From Candidatus Kuenenia stuttgartensis (lineage in GTDB: Bacteria; Planctomycetota; Planctomycetia; Pirellulales; UBA1268), in contig CAMDFJ010000011.1 of NCBI GenBank assembly GCA_945897435.1, positions 1-38,522 of the forward strand: a DNA stretch of 38,522 nt. The letters run 5' to 3'. A program made the position numbers and the translations under genes. The notes beneath the pieces were generated by a model. It made no database searches, was not told where the DNA came from, and was given only the letters and a program-made list of their open reading frames with translations. Of this stretch, positions 25,121 to 31,051 are shown piece after piece; the stretch's first letter is position 1, and every line of letters starts with the position of its first letter.

Positions 25121-26040
25121 CCCCGTCCGGGCCGAACGAGGCTTCGCGGTCTGGGCGGGAGCCCGCTCCTGCCCGTCCGCTGCGAGGTCAGGTGCCTGCA
25201 GCCACGGCGGTGCTCTGGGGCCTGACATGCATCGCGGCCGTGCTCGCCGCATGGTTCATTGCCACGGCCGGCGAGGCGGAGAGCCGGATGATCGGGCCGG
25301 CGACGCTGCCCAGTCCGGCCGAAACAGTTTCCGCAGTCCCCCGCGTGTTCGGTGAGCGAAGGCTCGTGGCCAACACGCTCGTCACGCTCAGCAGGGTCTG
25401 CCTCGGGTTCGGTCTCACCACGGCGGTCGGCGTTCCGCTGGGCATTCTGGCCGCCTGCTTTCCGGCGCTGCGTGCCTTTGTGGCGCCGCTGACGGTCTTC
25501 GGCCGCAACATCCCCGTGGCGGCTCTGATCCCGCTGACATTCTTCTTCTTCGGTATCGGCGAGTTTCAGAAGGTGATGTTTCTCTTCATCGCCAGCGTCG
25601 CCTTCGTCGTCAGTGACACCACGGCGGCGGTGCTGGAGGTGCCGGAGCGGTACGTCGACACGGCCCGAACACTCGGCGCCTCCCGACTGCAGATCATCAC
25701 CAAGGTGCTTGTCCCGCTGGCGGCCCCCGCGATCTTCAACTCGCTGCGGCTGCTGTTCGGCATCGCCTTCGGCTACGTGATGCTCGCCGAGGTGGTGAAG
25801 TTCGGCGGCGACGCTGGCGGGCTCGGCGACCTGATCAACATCTCGCAGCGCCGCGGTGAGCGGGAGCCGATCCTGATCGTGCTCGTCGTGATTCCGCTCG
25901 TTGCCTATCTGATCGATCGGGCGCTCTGGTGGCTGCAGTGCGACCTGTTTCCGCATCGCTATGGCGGCCGTGGTTGGCTTCCGCGGTTTGTCCGCGGAAT
26001 CCTTCACGGGTTCTCTCCGGCCGGGGAGGTGACGCCATGA
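25117..26040 (+). CDS. ABC transporter permease, SsuC/TauC type
   Basis: The 307-residue protein overlaps the previous stop by four bases (ATGA at 25117). Hydrophobic segments include VLWGLTCIAAVLAAWFIA, LGFGLTTAVGVPLGILAACF, VAALIPLTFFFFGIG, VMFLFIASVAFVVS and ILIVLVVIPLVAYLIDRALWWL, about six to seven in all. The loop that contacts the ATPase reads DTARTLGASRLQIITKVLVPLAAPAIF, the EAA motif of binding-protein-dependent importers. It is homologous to taurine, sulfonate and nitrate permeases, so a small organic or inorganic anion is a reasonable guess. It pairs with the ATPase gene that overlaps its own stop. Confidence 0.92.
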   Translation: MTPSGPNEASRSGREPAPARPLRGQVPAATAVLWGLTCIAAVLAAWFIATAGEAESRMIGPATLPSPAETVSAVPRVFGERRLVANTLVTLSRVCLGFGLTTAVGVPLGILAACFPALRAFVAPLTVFGRNIPVAALIPLTFFFFGIGEFQKVMFLFIASVAFVVSDTTAAVLEVPERYVDTARTLGASRLQIITKVLVPLAAPAIFNSLRLLFGIAFGYVMLAEVVKFGGDAGGLGDLINISQRRGEREPILIVLVVIPLVAYLIDRALWWLQCDLFPHRYGGRGWLPRFVRGILHGFSPAGEVTP

Positions 26041-26912
26041 CCGAGCCTGTCGCCGCGGCCCAGACGGGTGAGGCATCCCAGCCCGCCGCCGTCGATTTTC
26101 AGCACGTGACCAAGATCTACGGCATCGGCACGCCGCGGGAATACGTGGCCATCTCGGACGTCACGTTTTCGATTCCCGACCTGCCCGGCCACGGCGAAAT
26201 ATCGTCGTTTCTCGGGCCCAGCGGCTGCGGCAAGAGCACCGTGCTCAGGCTGGTGGCGGGTCTCGAGCCGCAGCATCCCCCCACGCGTGGAACGGTCAGC
26301 GTGCTCGGCCGCGAGGTGGTCGGTCCGGGGGCTGATCGCGGCATGGTCTTTCAGGACTACACCAGCTTCGACAACCGCACGGTCCTCGACAACGTCGTCT
26401 TCGGGCTCGAGTGCCGCGGCACGCCACGAAGGCAGCGGGAGGACGAGGGCCGCGACTGGATCGCGAGAGTCGGGCTCGATCCGGTCCGGGATGGCGGCAA
26501 GTATCCCCACGAACTCTCCGGTGGGATGCGGCAGCGGGTGGCAATCGCCCGAACGCTGATCCTGCGGCCGCGGGTGATCCTCATGGATGAGCCGTTCGGT
26601 GCGCTCGATCCCGCCACCCGGCTCGACATGCAGGACCTGCTCGTGAAGCTCTGGCGGGAGGTCGAGGCGACGGTCCTGTTTGTGACGCATTCGGTCGAGG
26701 AGGCGGTCTACCTCGGCGACCGCGTGTTCGTGATGGCGACGACACCCGGCAGGATCGCCGACGAGGTGCGGATGCCGGTGGCCTCCGCCCCCTCGCGGGA
26801 GACGCAGTCGGAACCCTGGTTCCGCGAGCAGGTTGAGGCGTTGCACCTGCGGATCGAGCAGGTCGAGGCGGCCGCCAAGCGTCCTGGTGGTTCGAACGGG
26901 GAGCGTTTCTGA
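26037..26912 (+). CDS. ABC transporter ATP-binding protein, SsuB/TauB type
   Basis: The 291-residue product starts at the ATG of an ATGA overlap with the permease. Walker A is GPSGCGKS (60-67), Q-loop VFQDYTSF, signature LSGGM (160-164), Walker B VILMDEP (180-186) and H-loop FVTHSVEEAV. It has the KIYG opening and the C-terminal SSUB-like tail. It is the nucleotide-binding half of the importer and would be powered in a 2:2 complex with the permease. The Q-loop has YTSFDNRTV in place of the usual LPW-type stretch, a mild divergence. Residues beyond about 255 are a helical extension of unknown role. Confidence 0.93.
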   Translation: MTEPVAAAQTGEASQPAAVDFQHVTKIYGIGTPREYVAISDVTFSIPDLPGHGEISSFLGPSGCGKSTVLRLVAGLEPQHPPTRGTVSVLGREVVGPGADRGMVFQDYTSFDNRTVLDNVVFGLECRGTPRRQREDEGRDWIARVGLDPVRDGGKYPHELSGGMRQRVAIARTLILRPRVILMDEPFGALDPATRLDMQDLLVKLWREVEATVLFVTHSVEEAVYLGDRVFVMATTPGRIADEVRMPVASAPSRETQSEPWFREQVEALHLRIEQVEAAAKRPGGSNGERF

Positions 26913-26913
26913 C

Positions 26914-27768
26914 ATGTTCAACCGATTCGGTGCCTACCTGCGGACGGCCTTCGCCAACCGGTGGAACCTGCTCTTGTTCGGTGGCGGGATCGCGGCCGCA
27001 GTGATCAGCGGATTTCCGGGAGTGCTCCTGCCGCTGGTCGCCGCGGGGGAGTTTTATTATCTGGCGAGCATGCTGGCGAACGATCGCTTTCGCAGTGCCG
27101 TCGAGGCTCAGGATGCGAAGGCCAGGCGGGCGATGGATTCGGCCGGCACGCGGGAAGCCTACGAACGGATCCGACAGCAGCTCCCGAAGCCGCTGCTCGC
27201 CAGGTTCGACCAACTGCGTGACCACTGTCAGAAACTGCTGGAGCTGGCCCGTGGCATGCGCGGGCCTGGCGAGACTGAGCCCGACGGAGGCACACTCGAA
27301 TCACTCGATCGGCTGCTCTGGGGGTATCTGAGGATGATCTGGGGTGCCGCCACGCTCTCGGAATTTCTCGACCATACCGACGAGGGGCCGATTCGAGGCC
27401 GGATCGCCGACCTCGAGAAGCGGCTCGCGCGACAGCCGCAGACCGGCAAACCTGGGGATGAAGAAGCGGATCGCCTCCGGGCCGCGCTCGAGGATCATCT
27501 GAAGACGAGCCGCGAACGGCTCGAGAACATCGAGGAGGCGAAACGCAAACTCGACACGGTTGCCGCGGAGATCGAGCGGCTCGAATCGAAGATCGCCGCA
27601 CTGGCCGAGGGATCGGTGGCCCGCAGGGACGTGAGTGACATCGCGACCAGAGTCGACGAGGTGGCCGAGGGAATGCGACGGACCGACGAGGCGATGCGGC
27701 AGTTTCAACTGCCCCCAGAACTTGAGGACCTCGACGAGCCACCACAACTGTTGCGGGAAGAGGCTTAG
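26914..27768 (+). CDS. Membrane protein with long C-terminal coiled coil (PspA-cluster terminus)
   Basis: The 284-residue protein starts at the ATG at 26914 behind GGGGAG, two bases after the ATPase stop, so it is co-translated with the transporter. The N-terminus holds two hydrophobic segments around residues 18-50 (WNLLLFGGGIAAAVISGF, GVLLPLVAAGEFYYLA). The rest is strongly helical and charged, with a heptad-like stretch around 160-255 (DRLRAALEDHLKTSRERLENIEEAKRKLDTVAAEIERLESKIAALAEG). No catalytic motif is visible and I do not recognise a named family. It may be a scaffold linking membrane to PspA, whose own body is a coiled coil, but this is a guess. The next gene is convergent. Confidence 0.7.
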   Translation: MFNRFGAYLRTAFANRWNLLLFGGGIAAAVISGFPGVLLPLVAAGEFYYLASMLANDRFRSAVEAQDAKARRAMDSAGTREAYERIRQQLPKPLLARFDQLRDHCQKLLELARGMRGPGETEPDGGTLESLDRLLWGYLRMIWGAATLSEFLDHTDEGPIRGRIADLEKRLARQPQTGKPGDEEADRLRAALEDHLKTSRERLENIEEAKRKLDTVAAEIERLESKIAALAEGSVARRDVSDIATRVDEVAEGMRRTDEAMRQFQLPPELEDLDEPPQLLREEA

Positions 27769-27799
27769 TCGAGCATCGATCGTCTCTTCGAGCCGGCCG

Positions 27800-27831
27800 G
27801 GCAAATCACGTCAGGAAGCCGTGGATTTGCC
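27800..27831. terminator. Hairpin between the PspA cluster and the Top6A gene
   Basis: GGCAAATC and GATTTGCC pair perfectly, extended by ACG/CGT with one bulged G, around a 9-base loop. It lies 32 bases after the cluster's last stop and just before the convergent gene's stop, a place for a bidirectional terminator. A T-run is missing. Confidence 0.5.
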
Positions 27832-27836
27832 TGAAC

Positions 27837-28991
27837 TCAATCCAACCAGTCGGCGTCTGCCAGTCGCTCGGGCGTGTAGGTCTCGGTGACGTAGCTGATG
27901 TCCTTCGAGATCAGCGACTCGACCTCCAGCTTGAAGCCGTTCTTGAGCATCGTCTCGATCTCCTTCTGCCAGCCCTTCTTGCCCGCAAACCAGGGGTAGG
28001 CGGCGATCTGCTTGGCCCGTTTGATGTCGGTGTCATTGAGCGCGATCTGGACGCTCTGCGAGAGTTTGCAGCGGTCGTAATCGCGGGAGCGGATGCCGAG
28101 GAAACGGGCCTCTGGGATCGCCATCCGTTTTGATTCGTAGGCGAGGTTGATCGAGCCCTGCTTGAGCACTGAATAGATGTAGTAGCCCCAGGGATCGTTG
28201 TCGAGAAGGCAGTAGACGGGGAGTTTGAGTTCGTGGTGGAGTCGGTAAAGCATCCGGCGGACACCCCGGGGCGGTTGGCCACCGCCGTGGGTCAGCAGGC
28301 AGTTGTGCTTCCTCCAGAACTTGTCCTCGTTGAACCGCCTCCAGACGGTGTCCTTCTCGACGTGGAGGATGAACTTCGCGTCGCACTGTTTGAACCGGAC
28401 GATGTCGGCCTCGACGATCGATGGGATCGAGTATCCACCCGATCCCATCCGAGAACAGTCGATCTCGTCGCCGGAGTCGATGAGCGTGATCGGCCCGACC
28501 ATGCCGCCGCGATTGCTGGCATAGACGTGCAGTTCCTCCCGCAGGCTCTGCAGCGACACCTCCAGATCCTCGATGATCGGGTCGCACTCTTCCTGGGTGG
28601 CGAAGGTTTCCTCGCGGGTGCCCTCGATCGTGTGCTTGAGCAGGTAGTAGAGACCTCGGATGCTGGTGGTCTTCTGCTGGTCGATCAGGGCCTTGCAGCC
28701 GGTCGCCACGAGCAGCGTCTGCATGTAGCTTTTGGCCTGCGAGAGGTTGAAGAGTTGGCGGCAGTTGGTCTGCGGACCCATCTCGATGATCTTCCGCGAC
28801 TTGTTGAAGCGGACGTTCGAAAGGCTGCGGGTGGGAATGTCGAGGTGAGGATCGCGGCGCTTTTCGGCAGCCGCCGCCACCCGGTTGGCAAGATCGACGA
28901 TCAGGCCGAGGGTCTTGGCGTCGACCGGGGGAAGTTTTGCCTTGGCGGTTGCTGGTGCCGCAGGCTTCTTCGCTCGCTTCGTGGTGGCCAT
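27837..28991 (-). CDS. DNA topoisomerase VI subunit A-like protein (Spo11/Top6A family)
   Basis: The 384-residue protein carries the Top6A landmarks. The 5Y-CAP region reads TTSIRGLYYLLKH (108-120), where the second of the paired tyrosines (Y116) aligns with the DNA-cleaving tyrosine. The Toprim region has the glutamate in HVEKDTVWRR (E212) and LLDNDPWGYYIYSVLKQGS (D264, D266), almost identical to the archaeal TDGDPWGYYIYS stretch. A basic alanine/lysine N-terminus (1-20) precedes. Topoisomerase VI is typical of archaea and plants and needs a GHKL subunit B; none is encoded beside it in this window. It could pair with a distant B subunit or work alone as a Spo11-like nuclease. It sits alone between convergent and hairpin-rich flanks. 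Confidence 0.85.
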   Translation of the reverse strand: MATTKRAKKPAAPATAKAKLPPVDAKTLGLIVDLANRVAAAAEKRRDPHLDIPTRSLSNVRFNKSRKIIEMGPQTNCRQLFNLSQAKSYMQTLLVATGCKALIDQQKTTSIRGLYYLLKHTIEGTREETFATQEECDPIIEDLEVSLQSLREELHVYASNRGGMVGPITLIDSGDEIDCSRMGSGGYSIPSIVEADIVRFKQCDAKFILHVEKDTVWRRFNEDKFWRKHNCLLTHGGGQPPRGVRRMLYRLHHELKLPVYCLLDNDPWGYYIYSVLKQGSINLAYESKRMAIPEARFLGIRSRDYDRCKLSQSVQIALNDTDIKRAKQIAAYPWFAGKKGWQKEIETMLKNGFKLEVESLISKDISYVTETYTPERLADADWLD

Positions 28992-29067
28992 CGGGAAGTA
29001 CCGGAGATGAGGAGAACGGAAAAGGCACTAGCCTACCTCGCCGCTGCCCCCGCCGCCTCGCCTACCC

Positions 29068-29080
29068 CTTCAGCCTGTCA
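29068..29080 (+). repeat. Half copy of the palindromic repeat
   Basis: CTTCAGCCTGTCA matches the right half of the palindrome seen in full at 14091-14108 and 14214-14231. It lies next to the inverted multi-hairpin modules, as the full copies do at 14.1 kb. Confidence 0.45.
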
Positions 29081-29103
29081 TCTTCAAGAACAACCACCCC
29101 GCG

Positions 29104-29182
29104 CCAGGCCCGGAGGGCCGGGTAAGCACCAGCCGGCGGAGCCGGCCAAGCAAACAACTGCAGGATGCCGTGTGTTTGCGTG
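29104..29182. repeat. Multi-hairpin repeat module (copy B1, inverted relative to copy A)
   Basis: Hairpins are GGCCC-GGA-GGGCC (29107-29119), GCCGGC-GGA-GCCGGC (29132-29146) and a long stem at 29150-29179 with arms GCAAACA/TGTTTGC. The order mirrors copy A read on the other strand. Compared with copy B2, the stem bases differ on both sides so that pairing is kept. It lies upstream of the Top6A gene and downstream of the DegT-type gene, both on the minus strand. Confidence 0.7.
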
Positions 29183-29257
29183 AAACCGCCGGCCGTGTGC
29201 GAACCAGCGACCGGAGGTCGCCAAGGAAAATTCGGCAGGATGCCGAGATTTTCCGTG
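29183..29257. repeat. Multi-hairpin repeat module (copy B2)
   Basis: This copy follows B1 directly. It has GCGACC-GGA-GGTCGC (29207-29221) and a long stem at 29225-29254 (GGAAAAT/ATTTTCC with TCGGCA/TGCCGA). It is nearly identical to copy A in these two hairpins and ends four bases before the DegT stop at 29261. Confidence 0.7.
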
Positions 29258-29260
29258 TAA

Positions 29261-30595
29261 CTAGCAACGCACGTCGTCGGCTCGGCCGACCGCGTTCAGC
29301 CGGCGGAGGAAGTGCGGGCCGTCTGCCGGCAGTGCGGAGTCGTTCGCTCTGGCCGGCTCATCCTTCGGCTTCCGCGTCTGGGGGGCGTTGAAGAATTCGG
29401 CGATCCTGCCCACCACAGTTCGCTGTTCGGCAGGCGAGAGTTCCGGGAAGATCGGCAGGGCGAGGGTTTCCTCTGCCGCCCGCTCCGTCTCGGGGAGGTC
29501 GCCCTTCCGCCAGCCGAGCCATGCGAAGCACTGCTGCATGTGGAGCGGAACCGGATAGTAGATCTCGCTGCCGACCTTGCACTGCGTGAGGTGCGTGCGG
29601 AGCGCGTCGCGGCAGCCGTCGGCGACCCGGATCACGAACTGGTTCCAGACGTGCCGGCCCCGAGATTCGTCGCCTGGAACCGTGACAAACCGCTCGAGGT
29701 CGTACTGCGAAAACAGTTCCATGTAGCGGGCGGCATTCGATTGCCGGGCAGTCGTCCAGGAGTCGAGATGCGGAAGTTTGACCCGCAGCACGGCGGCCTG
29801 GATCGAGTCGAGCCGGCTGTTGATGCCCACGACCTGGTGGTAGTAGCGGGGCTCCATGCCGTGAACCCGCAGGAGTTTGAGGGATTTGGCGAGATCGTCG
29901 CGGGTGGTCGTGAGGAAGCCGCCGTCGCCGCAGCCACCGAGGTTCTTGGTCGGGTAGAAGCTGAAGCAGCCGATGTCGCCGAGCGCACCGCTGCAGCGGC
30001 CGTGCCAGGTGGAAAGGATCGACTGGGCGGCGTCTTCAATGACGGGAACGCCGGCCGACCTGGCCAGCGGCAGGAGCGCGTCCATGTCGGCGGTCCGTCC
30101 GAAGAGGTGAACGGGGATGATCGCCCGGCAGCGGCGGCTGAGCTTTCGTTCCACGTCGGCGGGATCGATCAGGTAGGTCTCCGGATCGATGTCGGCGAAG
30201 ATCGGGACTGCGCCCAGACGGGTGACGGCGCTGGCCGTCGCGAAGAATGTGTAGCTCGGCAGGATCACCTCGTCGCCGGGCTTGATGTCGAGAGCCATCA
30301 GGGCCAACAGCAGCGCGTCCGAACCGGAGGCGCAGGAGATGGCATGCGGCACGCCGAGGGCCCGGGCAAGTTCGGCCTCGAGGTCGGCAACGTCGGGTCC
30401 GAGAACGAAGCGGCCGGAATCGCAGACCCGGTCGATCGCCGTCCGAATCTCTTCCCGGAGAACGTCGTATTGCCGATCGAGCGCCAGCAATCCGACGGCA
30501 GGCAGGAAGCCGCCCGCTTCGGGACGGTCGTCGGCCGAATTGGCATGCTTCTCGCTGGCGTTGGCGGGCAGGACCGACGTGTTCGGGCGGATCAT
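29261..30595 (-). CDS. DegT/DnrJ/EryC1/StrS-type PLP-dependent sugar aminotransferase
   Basis: The 444-residue enzyme starts at the ATG at 30595 with GGAG ten bases upstream. It has the family's fold-type I landmarks: GRFVLGPDVADLEAELARALG, CASGSDALLLALMAL, GDEVILPSYTFFATASAV, PVHLFGRTADMDAL, VIEDAAQS, and the PLP lysine in SFYPTKNLGGCGDGGF. The HLFG-DAAQS-PTKNLG pattern is typical of enzymes that aminate nucleotide-linked keto-sugars for surface polysaccharides. No other sugar-modifying gene is adjacent. The last 35 residues (NAPQTRKPKDEPARANDSAL) are a disordered extension. It is divergent from tex. Confidence 0.93.
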   Translation of the reverse strand: MIRPNTSVLPANASEKHANSADDRPEAGGFLPAVGLLALDRQYDVLREEIRTAIDRVCDSGRFVLGPDVADLEAELARALGVPHAISCASGSDALLLALMALDIKPGDEVILPSYTFFATASAVTRLGAVPIFADIDPETYLIDPADVERKLSRRCRAIIPVHLFGRTADMDALLPLARSAGVPVIEDAAQSILSTWHGRCSGALGDIGCFSFYPTKNLGGCGDGGFLTTTRDDLAKSLKLLRVHGMEPRYYHQVVGINSRLDSIQAAVLRVKLPHLDSWTTARQSNAARYMELFSQYDLERFVTVPGDESRGRHVWNQFVIRVADGCRDALRTHLTQCKVGSEIYYPVPLHMQQCFAWLGWRKGDLPETERAAEETLALPIFPELSPAEQRTVVGRIAEFFNAPQTRKPKDEPARANDSALPADGPHFLRRLNAVGRADDVRC

Positions 30596-31051
30596 GATGG
30601 CCAAGGCTCCTGGGCTAGGGCTGGGGACGTCGCCGTGCAGTCGACCCTGCGCGATGCGACGCTGACGGAGTCGAGATCGTCACGATCGCCCCATCCGCTA
30701 CAGTCATTTGCATTCAGGAAATCGGAAAAATCGGCTGCTGCTGGTTTCTTCGAAGGACGACCACGACCGTCTCAGCGGGGAATAGGCGAGTCTCCGAGGG
30801 CCCGTCAATGCCTTCCATTCCCCAAGCCAGGGAAGATTCGAAACCAGACGCTGGGGGAATGGGGGGTCTGGGGTGTCTTGCCCGAGTCCATTCCCGGTTT
30901 GGGAAAGTTTGACACCCGTCAGTCTGGGACCCTAGATTCCTCCAGGTTCGAACATCGCGCACGACGCCGGCACGGTCGCGGCTTCGCGCGAGGGAAAGGT
31001 GGAGTTTCGCGTTTCAGTGGCTGCCTTTCGGCAACCATTCACGCGAGTCGG
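30596..31051. other. 456-bp divergent spacer between the DegT-type gene and tex, rich in inverted repeats
   Basis: No convincing gene is present on either strand. It must hold the promoters for both flanking genes. Visible elements are the palindrome GATCGTCACGATC (30675-30687), CCATTCCCC (30815-30823) against GGGGAATGG (30854-30862), GGGTGTC (30871-30877) against GACACCC (30911-30917), and inside the latter TTCCC/GGGAA (30891-30905). The arms could be operator or RNA structure. No clear -35/-10 pair stands out. Confidence 0.5.

Noticed and set aside
25117-26912. Naming the importer as a taurine, sulfonate or nitrate transporter
   Set aside because: The family matches all of these; no accessory oxygenase or reductase gene is nearby to choose a substrate.
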